Below, one piece after another: positions 27,801-43,600 of a stretch of DNA of 64,000 bases; the first letter of the stretch is position 1, and every line of letters begins with the position of its first letter. The notes below the pieces were generated by a model. It made no database searches. It saw only the letters and a list, made by a program, of their open reading frames with translations, and was not told where the DNA came from. The DNA lies in contig OY482855.1 in NCBI GenBank assembly GCA_960531495.1, positions 372,001 to 436,000 on the forward strand, written 5' to 3'. Made by a program: the position numbers and the translations under genes. This DNA comes from Zeus faber (taxonomy: Eukaryota > Chordata > Actinopteri > Zeiformes > Zeidae).

Positions 27801-30800
27801 GCCGATTTAAACGTCGAAAAGGGGAATTGGTTAAACGCTTCAGTCATTACTCTGTGTGACAGTGTCAGACAGTTTAAATACAATGGTGAACTAGTATATG
27901 CTGCTAAAGTGTTGTTTGTCAAACAGTTTTAGGCCCATGTAAAATGTATTTGTCGAGTTATGATTATTTTCATCATTGTGTGCACATGTGGGAAAAAACG
28001 CATTTTCAGCGGATTTAAACGTCGAAAAGGGGAATTGGTAAAACGCTTCAGTCATTACTCTGTGTGACAGTGTCAGACAGTTTAAATACAATGGTGAACT
28101 AGTATATGCTGCTAAAGTGTTGTTTGTCAACAAGTGTTAGGCCCATCTAACATGTATTTGTCGAGTTATGATCATTTTCATCATTATGTGTACATGTGGG
28201 AAAAAACGCATTTTCAGCCGATTTAAACGTCGAAAAGGGGAATTGCTTGAACGCTTCAGTCATTACTCTGTGTGACAGTGTCAGACAGTTTAAATACAAT
28301 GGTGAACTAGTATATGCTGCCGAAGCGTTGTTTGTCAAACAGTTTTAGGCCCATACAACATGTATTTGTCGAGGTATGATCATTTTCAGAACTTGTGACG
28401 GTTTGCTGTCTAACTGAATTAGAGAAACACCGAACCATTGTCTCTTCAGAGGTGAATGATTCAGAATGCTGCAGTACAGCATAGAAATTTAATTAATATG
28501 ATGAACTATTATGTGCTTCTTAAGTGTTTCTCACAGATTTCTAGGCCCATCTAACATGTATTTGTGGAGTTATGATCATTCTCATCATTGTGTGCACATG
28601 TGGGAAAAAACGCATTTTCAGCCGATTTAAACGTCGAAAAGGGGAATTGGTTAAACGCTTCAGTCATTACTCTGTGTGACAGTGTCAGACAGTTTAAATA
28701 CAATGGTGAACTAGTATATGCTGCTAAAGTGTTGTTTGTCAACAAGTTTTAGGCCCATCTAACATGTATTTGTCGAGTTATGATCATTTTCATCATTATG
28801 TGTACATGTGGGAAAAAACGCATTTTCAGCCGTTTTAAACGTCGAAAAGGGGAATTGCTTGAACGCTTCAGTCAGTACTCTGTGTGACAGTATCAGACAG
28901 TTTAAATACAATGGTGAACTAGTATATGCTGCTGAAGCGTTGTTTGTCAAACAGTTTTTGGCCCATACAACATGTATTTGTCGAGGTATGAGCATTTTCA
29001 GAACATTGGACGGTTTGCTGTCTAGCTGAATTAGAGAAACACCGAACCATTGTCTCTTCAGAGGTGAATGATTCAGAATGCTGCAGTACAGCATAGAAAT
29101 TTTATTAATATGATGAACCATTATGTGCTTCCTAAGTTTTTCTCTCAGATTTCTATGCCCATCTTACATGTATTTGTGGAGTTAGGATCATTTTCATCAT
29201 AGTGTGCACATGTGGGAAAAAACGCATTTTCAGCCGATTTAAACGTCGAAAAGGGGAATTGGTTAAACGCTTTAGTCATTACTCTGTGTGACAGTGTCAG
29301 ACAGTTTAAATACAATGGTGAACTAGTATATGCTGCTAAAGCGTTGTTTGTCAAACAGTTTTAGGCCCAAACAACATGTATATGTCGAGGTATGAAAATT
29401 TTCAGAACATTGGACGGTTTGCTGTCTAGCTGAATTAGAGAAACACCGAACCACTGTCTCTTCAGAGGTGAATGATTCAGAATGCTGCAGTACAGCATTG
29501 AAATTGTATTAATATGATGAACTATTATGTGCTTCCTAAGTTTTTCTCTCAGATTTCTATGCCCATCTAACATGTATTTCTGGAGTTATGATCATTTTCA
29601 GAACTTGTGACGGTTTGCTGTCTAGCTGAATTTGAGAAACACCGAACCATTGTCTCTTCAGAGGTGAATGATTCAGAATGCTGCAGTACAGCATAGAAAT
29701 TTAATTAATATGATGAACTATTATGTGCTTCTTAAGTGTTTCTCACAGATTTCTAGGCCCATCTAACATGTATTTGTGGAGTTATGATCATTTTCATCTT
29801 AGTGTGCACATGTGGGAAAAAACGCATTTTCAGCCGATTTAAACGTCGAAAAGGGGAATTGGTTAAACGCTTCAGTCATTACTCTGTGTGACAGTGTCAG
29901 ACAGTTTAAATACAATGGTGAACTAGTATATGCTGCTAAAGTGTTGTTTGTCAACCAGTTTTAGGCCCATCTAACATGTATTTGTCGAGTTATGATCATT
30001 TTCATCATTATGTGTACATGTGGGAAAAAACGCATTTTCAGCCGATTTAAACGTCGAAAAGGGGAATTGCTTAAACGCTTCAGTCATTACTCTGTGTGAC
30101 AGTGTCAGACAGTTTAAATACAATGGTGAACTAGTATATGCTGCTAAAGCGTTGTTTGTCAAACAGTTTTAGGCCCATACAACATGTATTTGTCGAGGTA
30201 TGAGCATTTTCAGAACATTGGACGGTTTGCTGTCTAGCTGAATTAGAGAAACACCGAACCATTGTCTCTTCAGAGGTGAATGATTCAGAATGCTGCAGTA
30301 CAGCATAGAAATTTTATTAATATGATGAACTATTATGTGCTTCCTAAGTTTTTCTCTCAGATTTCTATGCCCATCTAACATGTATTTCTGGAGTTATGAT
30401 CATTTTCAGAACTTGTGACGGTTTGCTGTCTAACTGAATTAGAGAAACACCGAACCATTGTCTCTTCAGAGGTGAATGATTCAGAATGCTGCAGTACAGC
30501 ATAGAAATTTAATTAATATGATGAACTATTATGTGCTTCTTTAGTGTTTCTCACAGATTTCTAGGCCCATCTAACATGTATTTGTGGAGTTATGATCATT
30601 TTCATCATTGTGTGCACATGTGGGAAAAAACGCATTTTCAGCCGATTTAAACGTCGAAAAGGGGAATTGGTTAAACGCTTCAGTCAATACTCTGTGTGAC
30701 AGTGTCAGACAGTTTAAAGACAATGGTGAACTAGTATATGCTGCTAAAGTGTTGTTTGTCAACAAGATTTAGGCCCATCTTACATGTATTTATCGAGTTA

Positions 30801-31799
30801 TGATCATTTTCATCATTATGTGTACATGTGGGAAAAAACGCATTTTCAGCCGATTTAAACGTCGAAAAGGAGAATTGCTTGAACGCTTCAGTCATTACTC
30901 TGTGTGACAGTGTCAGACAGTTTAAATACAATGGTGAACTAGTATATGCTGCTGAAGCGTTGTTTGTCAAACAGTTTTAGGCCCATACAACATGTATTTG
31001 TCGAGGTATGATCATTTTCAGAACTTGTGACGGTTTGCTGTCTAACTGAATTAGAGAAACACCGAACCATTGTCTCTTCAGAGGTGAATGATTCAGAATG
31101 CTGCAGTACAGCATAGAAATTTAATTAATATGATGAACTATTATGTGCTTCTTAAGTGTTTCTCACAGATTTCTAGGCCCATCTAACATGTATTTGTGGA
31201 GTTATGATCATTCTCATCATTGTGTGCACATGTGGGAAAAAACGCATTTTCAGCCGATTTAAACGTCGAAAAGGGGAATTGGTTAAACGCTTCAGTCATT
31301 ACTCTGTGTGACAGTGTCAGACAGTTTAAATACAATGGTGAACTAGTATATGCTGCTAAAGTGTTGTTTGTCAAACAGTTTTAGGCCCATGTAAAATGTA
31401 TTTGTCGAGTTATGATTATTTTCATCATTGTGTGCACATGTGGGAAAAAACGCATTTTCAGCGGATTTAAACGTCGAAAAGGGGAATTGGTAAAACGCTT
31501 CAGTCATTACTCTGTGTGACAGTGTCAGACAATTTAAATACAATGGTGAACTAGTATATGCTGCTAAAGTGTTGTTTGTCAACCAGTTTTAGGCCCATCT
31601 AACATGTATTTGTCGAGTTATGATCATTTTCATCATTATGTGTACATGTGGGAAAAAACGCATTTTCAGCCGATTTAAACGTCGAAAAGGGGAATTGCTT
31701 AAACGCTTCAGTCATTACTCTGTGTGACAGTGTCAGACAGTTTAAATACAATGGTGAACTAGTATATGCTGCTAAAGCGTTGTTTGTCAAACAGTTTTA

Positions 31800-33813
31800 G
31801 GCCCAAACAACATGTATATGTCGAGGTATGAGCATTTTCAGAACATTGGACGGTTTGCTGTCTAGCTGAATTAGAGAAACATCGAACCATTGTCTCTTCA
31901 GAGGTGAATGATTCAGAATGCTGCAGTACAGCATTGAAATTGTATTAATATGATGAACTATTATGTTCTTCCTAAGTTTTTCTCTCAGATTTCTATGCCC
32001 ATCTAACATGTATTTCTGGAGTTATGATCATTTTCAGAACTTGTGACGGTTTGCTGTCTAGCTGAATTTGAGAAACACCGAACCATTTCAGAGGTGAATG
32101 ATTCAGAATGCTGCAGTACAGCATAGAAATTTAATTAATATGATGAACTATTATGTGCTTCTTAAGTGTTTCTCACAGATTTCTAGGCCCATCTAACATG
32201 TATTTGTGGAGTTATGATCATTTTCATCTTAGTGTGCACATGTGGGAAAAAACGCATTTTCAGCCGATTTAAACGTCGAAAAGGGGAATTGGTTAAACGC
32301 TTCAGTCATTACTCTGTGTGACAGTGTCAGACAGTTTAAATACAATGGTGAACTAGTATATGCTGCTAAAGTGTTGTTTGTCAAACAGTTTTAGGCCCAT
32401 CTAACATGTATTTGTCGAGTTATGATCATTTTCATCATTATGTGTACATGTGGGAAAAAACGCATTTTCAGCCGATTTAAACGTCGAAAAGGGGAATTGC
32501 TTAAACGCTTCAGTCATTACTCTGTGTGACAGTGTCAGACAGTTTAAATACAATGGTGAACTAGTAAATGCTGCTAAAGCGTTGTTTGTCAAACAGTTTT
32601 AGGCCCATACAACATGTATTTGTCGAGGTATGAGCATTTTCAGAACATTGGACGGTTTGCTGTCTAGCTGAATTAGAGAAACACCGAACTATTGTCTCTT
32701 CAGAGGTGAATGATTCAGAATGCTGCAGTACAGCATAGAAATTTTATTAATATGATGAACTATTATGTGCTTCCTAAGTTTTTCTCTCAGATTTCTATGC
32801 CCATCTAACATGTATTTCTGGAGTTATGATCATTTTCAGAACTTGTGACGGTTTGCTGTCTGACTGAATTAGAGAAACACCGAACCATTGTCTCTTCAGA
32901 GGTGAATGATTCAGAATGCTGCAGTACAGCATAGAAATTTAATTAATATGATGAACTATTATGTGCTTCTTTAGTGTTTCTCACAGATTTCTAGGCCCAT
33001 CTAACATGTATTTGTGGAGTTATGATCATTTTCATCATTGTGTGCACATGTGGGATAAAATGCATTTTCAGCCGATTTAAACGTCGAAAAGGGGAATTGG
33101 TTAAACGCTTCAGTCATTACTCTGTGTGACAGTGTCAGACAGTTTAAATACAATGGTGAACTAGTATATGCTGCTAAAGTGTTGTTTGTCAAACAGTTTT
33201 AGGCCCATGTAAAATGTATTTGTCGAGTTATGATTATTTTCATCATTGTGTGCACATGTGGGAAAAAACGCATTTTCAGCCGATTTAAACGTCGAAAAGG
33301 GGAATTGGTTAAACGCTTCAGTCAATACTCTGTGTGACAGTGTCAGACAGTTTAAAGACAATGGTGAACTAGTATATGCTGCTAAAGTGTTGTTTGTCAA
33401 CAAGATTTAGGCCCATCTTACATGTATTTATCGAGTTATGATCATTTTCATCATTATGTGTACATGTGGGAAAAAACGCATTTTCAGCCGATTTAAACGT
33501 CGAAAAGGGGAATTGCTTGAACGCTTCAGTCATTACTCTGTGTGACAGTGTCAGACAGTTTAAATACAATGGTGAACTAGTATATGCTGCTGAAGCGTTG
33601 TTTGTCAAACAGTTTTAGGCCCATACAACATGTATTTGTCGAGGTATGATCATTTTCAGAACTTGTGACGGTTTGCTGTCTAACTGAATTAGAGAAACAC
33701 CGAACCATTGTCTCTTCAGAGGTGAATGATTCAGAATGCTGCAGTACAGCATAGAAATGTAATTAATATGATGAACTATTATGTGCTTCTTAAGTGTTTC
33801 TCACAGATTTCTA
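31800..33813 (+). repeat. BBAABBAAAB block, left copy
   Basis: Monomer order B-B-A-A-B-B-A-A-A-B, beginning with the marked head CCCAAACAACATGTATATG. It matches 35,650-37,669 at an offset of 3,850-3,856 bp; the 6 bp change comes from loss of TTGTCTC-region bases near 32,085 in this copy. Related blocks with the same opening head start at 29,364 and 14,495, so this is one version of a diverging HOR family. Confidence 0.75.
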
Positions 33814-35649
33814 GGCCCATCTAACATGTATTTGTGGAGTTATGATCATTTTCATCTTAGTGTGCACATGTGGGAAAAAACGCATTTTCAGCCGATTTAA
33901 ACGTCGAAAAGGGGAATTGGTTAAACGCTTCAGTCATTACTCTGTGTGACAGTGTCAGACAGTTTAAATACAATGGTGAACTAGTATATGCTGCTAAAGT
34001 GTTGTTTGTCAACCAGTTTTAGGCCCATCTAACATGTATTTGTCGAGTTATGATCATTTTCATCATTATGTGTACATGTGGGAAAAAACACATTTTCAGC
34101 CGATTTAAACGTCGAAAAGGGGAATTGGTTAAACGCTTCAGTCATTACTCTGTGTGACAGTGTCAGACAGTTTAAATACAATGGTGAACTAGTATATGCT
34201 GCTAAAGTGTTGTTTGTCAACCAGTTTTAGGCCCATCTAACATGTATTTGTCGAGTTATGATCATTTTCATCATTATGTGTACATGTGGGAAAAAACGCA
34301 TTTTCAGCCGATTTAAACGTCGAAAAGGGGAATTGCTTAAACGCTTCAGTCATTACTCTGTGTGACAGTGTCAGACAGTTTAAATACAATGGTGAACTAG
34401 TATATGCTGCTAAAGCGTTGTTTGTCAAACAGTTTTAGGCCCACACAACATGTATTTGTCGAGGTATGAGCATTTTCAGAACATTGGACGGTTTGCTGTC
34501 TAGCTGAATTAGAGAAACACCGAACCATTGTCTCTTCAGAGGTGAATGATTCAGAATGCTGCAGTACAGCATAGAAATTTTATGAATATGATGAACTATT
34601 ATGTGCTTCCTAAGTTTTTCTCTCAGATTTCTATGCCCATCTAACATGTATTTCTGGAGTTATGATCATTTTCAGAATTTGTGACGGTTTGCTGTCTAAC
34701 TGTATTAGAGAAACACCGAACCATTGTCTCTTCAGAGGTGAATGATTCAGAATGCTGCAGTACAGCATAGAAATTTAATTAATATGATGAACTATTATGT
34801 GCTTCTTAAGTGTTTCTCGCAGATTTCTAGGCCCATCTAACATGTATTTGTCGAGTTATGATCATTTTCATCATTATGTGTACATGTGGGAAAAAATGCA
34901 TTTTCAGCCGATTTAAACGTCGAAAAGGGGAATTGGTTAAACGCTTCAGTCATTACTCTGTCTGACAGTGTCAGACAGTTTAAATACATTGGTGAACTAG
35001 TATATGCTGCTAAAGTGTTGTTTGTCAACCAGTTTTAGGCCCATCTAACATGTATTTGACGAGGTATGAGCATTTTCAGAACATTGGACGGTTTGCTGTC
35101 TAGCTGAATTAGAGAAACACCGAACCATTGTCTCTTCAGAGGTGAATGATTCAGAATGCTGCAGTACAGCATAGAAATTTTATTAATATGATGAACTATT
35201 ATGTGCTTCTTAAGTGTTTCTCACAGATTTCTAGGCCCATCTAACATGTATTTGTGGAGTTATGATAATTTTCATCATTGTGTGCACATGTGGGAAAAAA
35301 TGCATTTTCAGCCGATTTAAACGTCGAAAAGGTGAATTGGTTAAACGCTTCAGTCATTACTCTGTGTGACAGTGTCAGACAGTGTAAATACAATGGTGAA
35401 CTAGTATATGCTGCTAAAGTGTTGTTTGTCAACCAGTTTTAGGCCCATCTAACATGTATTTGTCGAGTTATGATCATTTTCATCATTATGTGTACATGTG
35501 GGAAAAAACGCATTTTCAGCCGATTTAAACGTCGAAAAGGGGAATTGCTTAAACGCTTCAGTCATTACTCTGTGTGACAGTGTCAGACAGTTTAATTACA
35601 ATGGTGAACTAGTATATGCTGCTAAAGCGTTGTTTGTCAAACAGTTTTA

Positions 35650-37669
35650 GGCCCAAACAACATGTATATGTCGAGGTATGAGCATTTTCAGAACATTGGA
35701 CGGTTTGCTGTCTAGCTGAATTAGAGAAACACCGAACCATTGTCTCTTCAGAGGTGAATGATTCAGAATGCTGCAGTACAGCATTGAAATTGTATTAATA
35801 TGATGAACTATTATGTGCTTCCTAAGTTTTTCTCTCAGATTTCTATGCCCATCTAACATGTATTTCTGGAGTTATGATCATTTTCAGAACTTGTGACGGT
35901 TTGCTGTCTAGCTGAATTTGAGAAACACCGAACCATTGTCTCTTCAGAGGTGAATGATTCAGAATGCTGCAGTACAGCATAGAAATTTAATTAATATGAT
36001 GAACTATTATGTGCTTCTTAAGTGTTTCTCACAGATTTCTAGGCCCATCTAACATGTATTTGTGGAGTTATGATCATTTTCATCTTAGTGTGCACATGTG
36101 GGAAAAAACGCATTTTCAGCCGATTTAAACGTCGAAAAGGGGAATTGGTTAAACGCTTCAGTCATTACTCTGTGTGACAGTGTCAGACAGTTTAAATACA
36201 ATGGTGAACTAGTATATGCTGCTAAAGTGTTGTTTGTCAACCAGTTTTAGGCCCATCTAACATGTATTTGTCGAGTTATGATCATTTTCATCATTATGTG
36301 TACATGTGGGAAAAAACGCATTTTCAGCCGATTTAAACGTCGAAAAGGGGAATTGCTTAAACGCTTCAGTCATTACTCTGTGTGACAGTGTCAGACAGTT
36401 TAAATACAATGGTGAACTAGTATATGCTGCTAAAGCGTTGTTTGTCAAACAGTTTTAGGCCCATACAACATGTATTTGTCGAGGTATGAGCATTTTCAGA
36501 ACATTGGACGGTTTGCTGTCTAGCTGAATTAGAGAAACACCGAACTATTGTCTCTTCAGAGGTGAATGATTCAGAATGCTGCAGTACAGCATAGAAATTT
36601 TATTAATATGATGAACTATTATGTGCTTCCTAAGTTTTTCTCTCAGATTTCTATGCCCATCTAACATGTATTTCTGGAGTTATGATCATTTTCAGAACTT
36701 GTGACGGTTTGCTGTCTAACTGAATTAGAGAAACACCGAACCATTGTCTCTTCAGAGGTGAATGATTCAGAATGCTGCAGTACAGCATAGAAATTTAATT
36801 AATATGATGAACTATTATGTGCTTCTTTAGTGTTTCTCACAGATTTCTAGGCCCATCTAACATGTATTTGTGGAGTTATGATCATTTTCATCATTGTGTG
36901 CACATGTGGGAAAAAATGCATTTTCAGCCGATTTAAACGTCGAAAAGGGGAATTGGTTAAACGCTTCAGTCATTACTCTGTGTGACAGTGTCAGACAGTT
37001 TAAATACAATGGTGAACTAGTATATGCTGCTAAAGTGTTGTTTGTCAAACAGTTTTAGGCCCATGTAAAATGTATTTGTCGAGTTATGATTATTTTCATC
37101 ATTGTGTGCACATGTGGGAAAAAACGCATTTTCAGCCGATTTAAACGTCGAAAAGGGGAATTGGTTAAACGCTTCAGTCAATACTCTGTGTGACAGTGTC
37201 AGACAGTTTAAAGACAATGGTGAACTAGTAAATGCTGCTAAAGTGTTGTTTGTCAACAAGATTTAGGCCCATCTTACATGTATTTATCGAGTTATGATCA
37301 TTTTCATCATTATGTGTACATGTGGGAAAAAACGCATTTTCAGCCGATTTAAACGTCGAAAAGGGGAATTGCTTGAACGCTTCAGTCATTACTCTGTGTG
37401 ACAGTGTCAGACAGTTTAAATACAATGGTGAACTAGTATATGCTGCTGAAGCGTTGTTTGTCAAACAGTTTTAGGCCCATACAACATGTATTTGTCGAGG
37501 TATGATCATTTTCAGAACTTGTGACGGTTTGCTGTCTAACTGAATTAGAGAAACACCGAACCATTGTCTCTTCAGAGGTGAATGATTCAGAATGCTGCAG
37601 TACAGCATAGAAATGTAATTAATATGATGAACTATTATGTGCTTCTTAAGTGTTTCTCACAGATTTCTA
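35650..37669 (+). repeat. BBAABBAAAB block, right copy
   Basis: Partner of 31,800-33,813. After the tenth monomer the two copies diverge: here the next A has CATTCTCATCATTGTG, and in the left copy CATTTTCATCTTAGTG. The 3.45 kb tandem duplication starts within this block. Confidence 0.75.
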
Positions 37670-40600
37670 GGCCCATCTAACATGTATTTGTGGAGTTATG
37701 ATCATTCTCATCATTGTGTGCACATGTGGGAAAAAACGCATTTTCAGCCGATTTAAACGTCGAAAAGGGGAATTGGTTAAACGCTTCAGTCATTACTCTG
37801 TGTGACAGTGTCAGACAGTTTAAATACAATGGTGAACTAGTATATGCTGCTAAAGTGTTGTTTGTCAAACAGTTTTAGGCCCATGTAAAATGTATTTGTC
37901 GAGTTATGATTATTTTCATCATTGTGTGCACATGTGGGAAAAAACGCATTTTCAGCCGATTTAAACGTCGAAAAGGGGAATTGGTTAAACGCTTCAGTCA
38001 ATACTCTGTGTGACAGTGTCAGACAGTTTAAATACAATGGTGAACTAGTATATGCTGCTAAAGCGTTGTTTGTCAAACAGTTTTAGGCCCATACAACATG
38101 TATTTGTCGAGGTATGAGCATTTTCAGAACATTGGACGGTTTGCTGTCTAGCTGAATTAGAGAAACACCGAACCATTGTCTCTTCAGAGGTGAATGATTC
38201 AGAATGCTGCAGTACAGCATTGAAATTTAATTAATGTGATGAACTATTATGTGCTTCCTAAGTTTTTCTCTCAGATTTCTATGCCCATCTAACATGTATT
38301 TCTGGAGTTATGATCATTTTCAGAACTTGTGACGGTTTGCTGTCTAACTGAATTAGAGAAACACCGAACCATTGTCTCTTCAGAGGTGAATGATTCAGAA
38401 TGCTGCAGTACAGCATAGAAATTTAATTACTATGATGAACTATTATGTGCTTCTTAAGTGTTTCTCACAGATTTCTAGGCCCATCTAACATGTATTTGTG
38501 GAGTTATGATCATTTTCATCATTGTGTGCACATGTGGGAAAAAACGCATTTTCAGCCGATTTAAACGTCGAAAAGGGGAATTGGTTAAACGCTTCAGTCA
38601 TTACTCTGTGTGACAGTGTCAGACAGTTTAAATACATTGGTGAACTAGTATATGCTGCTAAAGTGTTGTTTGTCAACCAGTTTTAGGCCCATCTAACATG
38701 TATTTGTCGAGTTATGATCATTTTCATCATTATGTGTACATGTGGGAAAAAACGCATTTTCAGCCGATTTAAACGTCGAAAAGGGGAATTGCTGAAACGC
38801 TTCAGTCATTTCTCTGTGTGACAGTGTCAGACAGTTTAAATACAATGGTGAACTAGTATATGCTGCTAAAGCGTTGTTTGTCAAACAGTTTTAGGCCCAT
38901 ACAACATGTATTTGACGAGGTATGAGCATTTTCAGAACATTGGACGGTTTGCTGTCTAGCTGAATTAGAGAAACACCGAACCATTGTCTCTTCAGAGGTG
39001 AATGATTCAGAATGCTGCAGTACAGCATAGAAATTTTATTAATATGATGAACTATTATGTGCTTCTTAAGTGTTTCCCACAGATTTCTAGGCCCATCTAA
39101 CATGTATTTGTGGAGTTATGATCATTTTCATCATTGTGTGCACATGTGGGAAAAAACGCATTTTCAGCCGATTTAAACGTCGAAAAGGGGAATTGGTTAA
39201 ACGCTTCAGTCATTACTCTGTGTGACAGTGTCAGACAGTTTAAATACAATGGTGAACTAGTATATGCTGCTAAAGTGTTGTTTGTCAAACAGTTTTAGGC
39301 CCATGTAAAATGAATTTGTCGAGTTATGATCATTTTCATAATGTGTGCACATGTGGGAAAAAACGCATTTTCAGCCGATTTAAACGTCGAAAAGGGGAAT
39401 TGCTGAAACGCTTCAGTCATTTCTCTGTGTGACAGTGTCAGACAGTTTAAATACAATGGTGAACTAGTATATGCTGCTAAAGCGTTGTTTGTCAAACAGT
39501 TTTAGGCCCATACAACATGTATTTGACGAGGTATGAGCATTTTCAGACATTGGACGGTTTGCTGTCTAGCTGAATTAGAGAAACACCGAACCATTGTCTC
39601 TTCAGAGGTGAATGATTCAGAATGCTGCAGTACAGCATAGAAATTTTATTAATATGATGAACTATTATGTGCTTCTTAAGTGTTTCCCACAGATTTCTAG
39701 GCCCATCTAACATGTATTTGTCGAGTTATGATCATTTTCATCATTGTGTGCACATGTGGGAAAAAATGCATTTTCAGCCGATTTAAACGTCGAAAAGGGG
39801 AATTGGTTAAACGCTTCAGTCATAACTCTGTGTGACAGTGTCAGACAGTTTAAATACAATGGTGAACTAGTATATGCTGCTAAAGCGTTGTTTGTCAAAC
39901 AGTTTTAGGCCCAAACAACATGTATTTGTCGAGGTATGAGCATTTTCAGAACATTGGACGGTTTGCTGTCTAGCTGAATTAGAGAAACACCGAACCATTG
40001 TCTCTTCAGAGGTGAATGATTCAGAATGCTGCAGTAAAGCATTGAAATTGTATTAATATGATGAACTATTATGTGCTTCCTAAGTTTTTCTCTCAGATTT
40101 CTATGCCCATCTAACATGTATTTCTGGGGTTATGATCATTTTCAGAACTTGTGACGGTTTGCTGTCTAGCTGAATTTGAGAAACACCGAACCATTGTCTC
40201 TTCAGAGGTGAATGATTCAGAATGCTGCAGTACAGCATAGAAATTTAATTAATATGATGAACTATTATGTGCTTCTTTAGTGTTTCTCACAGATTTCTAG
40301 GCCCATCTAACATGTATTTGTGGAGTTATGATCATTTTCATCATTGTGTGCACATGTGGGAAAAAATGCATTTTCAGCCGATTTAAACGTCGAAAAGGGG
40401 AATTGGTTAAACGCTTCAGTCATTACTCTGTGTGACAGTGTCAGACAGTTTAAATACAATGGTGAACTAGTATATGCTGCTAAAGTGTTGTTTGTCAAAC
40501 AGTTTTAGGCCCATGTAAAATGTATTTGTCGAGTTATGATTATTTTCATCATTGTGTGCACATGTGGGAAAAAACGCATTTTCAGCCGATTTAAACGTCG

Positions 40601-43600
40601 AAAAGGGGAATTGGTTAAACGCTTCAGTCAATACTCTGTGTGACAGTGTCAGACAGTTTAAAGACAATGGTGAACTAGTAAATGCTGCTAAAGTGTTGTT
40701 TGTCAACAAGATTTAGGCCCATCTTACATGTATTTATCGAGTTATGATCATTTTCATCATTATGTGTACATGTGGGAAAAAACGCATTTTCAGCCGATTT
40801 AAACGTCGAAAAGGGGAATTGCTTGAACGCTTCAGTCATTACTCTGTGTGACAGTGTCAGACAGTTTAAATACAATGGTGAACTAGTATATGCTGCTGAA
40901 GCGTTGTTTGTCAAACAGTTTTAGGCCCATACAACATGTATTTGTCGAGGTATGATCATTTTCAGAACTTGTGACGGTTTGCTGTCTAACTGAATTAGAG
41001 AAACACCGAACCATTGTCTCTTCAGAGGTGAATGATTCAGAATGCTGCAGTACAGCATAGAAATGTAATTAATATGATGAACTATTATGTGCTTCTTAAG
41101 TGTTTCTCACAGATTTCTAGGCCCATCTAACATGTATTTGTGGAGTTATGATCATTCTCATCATTGTGTGCACATGTGGGAAAAAACGCATTTTCAGCCG
41201 ATTTAAACGTCGAAAAGGGGAATTGGTTAAACGCTTCAGTCATTACTCTGTGTGACAGTGTCAGACAGTTTAAATACAATGGTGAACTAGTATATGCTGC
41301 TAAAGTGTTGTTTGTCAAACAGTTTTAGGCCCATGTAAAATGTATTTGTCGAGTTATGATTATTTTCATCATTGTGTGCACATGTGGGAAAAAACGCATT
41401 TTCAGCCGATTTAAACGTCGAAAAGGGGAATTGGTTAAACGCTTCAGTCAATACTCTGTGTGACAGTGTCAGACAGTTTAAATACAATGGTGAACTAGTA
41501 TATGCTGCTAAAGCGTTGTTTGTCAAACAGTTTTAGGCCCATACAACATGTATTTGTCGAGGTATGAGCATTTTCAGAACATTGGACGGTTTGCTGTCTA
41601 GCTGAATTAGAGAAACACCGAACCATTGTCTCTTCAGAGGTGAATGATTCAGAATGCTGCAGTACAGCATTGAAATTTAATTAATGTGATGAACTATTAT
41701 GTGCTTCCTAAGTTTTTCTCTCAGATTTCTATGCCCATCTAACATGTATTTCTGGAGTTATGATCATTTTCAGAACTTGTGACGGTTTGCTGTCTAACTG
41801 AATTAGAGAAACACCGAACCATTGTCTCTTCAGAGGTGAATGATTCAGAATGCTGCAGTACAGCATAGAAATTTAATTACTATGATGAACTATTATGTGC
41901 TTCTTAAGTGTTTCTCACAGATTTCTAGGCCCATCTAACATGTATTTGTGGAGTTATGATCATTTTCATCATTGTGTGCACATGTGGGAAAAAACGCATT
42001 TTCAGCCGATTTAAACGTCGAAAAGGGGAATTGGTTAAACGCTTCAGTCATTACTCTGTGTGACAGTGTCAGACAGTTTAAATACATTGGTGAACTAGTA
42101 TATGCTGCTAAAGTGTTGTTTGTCAACCAGTTTTAGGCCCATCTAACATGTATTTGTCGAGTTATGATCATTTTCATCATTATGTGTACATGTGGGAAAA
42201 AACGCATTTTCAGCCGATTTAAACGTCGAAAAGGGGAATTGCTGAAACGCTTCAGTCATTTCTCTGTGTGACAGTGTCAGACAGTTTAAATACAATGGTG
42301 AACTAGTATATGCTGCTAAAGCGTTGTTTGTCAAACAGTTTTAGGCCCATACAACATGTATTTGACGAGGTATGAGCATTTTCAGAACATTGGACGGTTT
42401 GCTGTCTAGCTGAATTAGAGAAACACCGAACCATTGTCTCTTCAGAGGTGAATGATTCAGAATGCTGCAGTACAGCATAGAAATTTTATTAATATGATGA
42501 ACTATTATGTGCTTCTTAAGTGTTTCCCACAGATTTCTAGGCCCATCTAACATGTATTTGTGGAGTTATGATCATTTTCATCATTGTGTGCACATGTGGG
42601 AAAAAACGCATTTTCAGCCGATTTAAACGTCGAAAAGGGGAATTGGTTAAACGCTTCAGTCATTACTCTGTGTGACAGTGTCAGACAGTTTAAATACAAT
42701 GGTGAACTAGTATATGCTGCTAAAGTGTTGTTTGTCAAACAGTTTTAGGCCCATGTAAAATGAATTTGTCGAGTTATGATCATTTTCATAATGTGTGCAC
42801 ATGTGGGAAAAAACGCATTTTCAGCCGATTTAAACGTCGAAAAGGGGAATTGCTGAAACGCTTCAGTCATTTCTCTGTGTGACAGTGTCAGACAGTTTAA
42901 ATACAATGGTGAACTAGTATATGCTGCTAAAGCGTTGTTTGTCAAACAGTTTTAGGCCCATACAACATGTATTTGACGAGGTATGAGCATTTTCAGACAT
43001 TGGACGGTTTGCTGTCTAGCTGAATTAGAGAAACACCGAACCATTGTCTCTTCAGAGGTGAATGATTCAGAATGCTGCAGTACAGCATAGAAATTTTATT
43101 AATATGATGAACTATTATGTGCTTCTTAAGTGTTTCCCACAGATTTCTAGGCCCATCTAACATGTATTTGTCGAGTTATGATCATTTTCATCATTGTGTG
43201 CACATGTGGGAAAAAATGCATTTTCAGCCGATTTAAACGTCGAAAAGGGGAATTGGTTAAACGCTTCAGTCATAACTCTGTGTGACAGTGTCAGACAGTT
43301 TAAATACAATGGTGAACTAGTATATGCTGCTAAAGCGTTGTTTGTCAAACAGTTTTAGGCCCAAACAACATGTATTTGTCGAGGTATGAGCATTTTCAGA
43401 ACATTGGACGGTTTGCTGTCTAGCTGAATTAGAGAAACACCGAACCATTGTCTCTTCAGAGGTGAATGATTCAGAATGCTGCAGTAAAGCATTGAAATTG
43501 TATTAATATGATGAACTATTATGTGCTTCCTAAGTTTTTCTCTCAGATTTCTATGCCCATCTAACATGTATTTCTGGGGTTATGATCATTTTCAGAACTT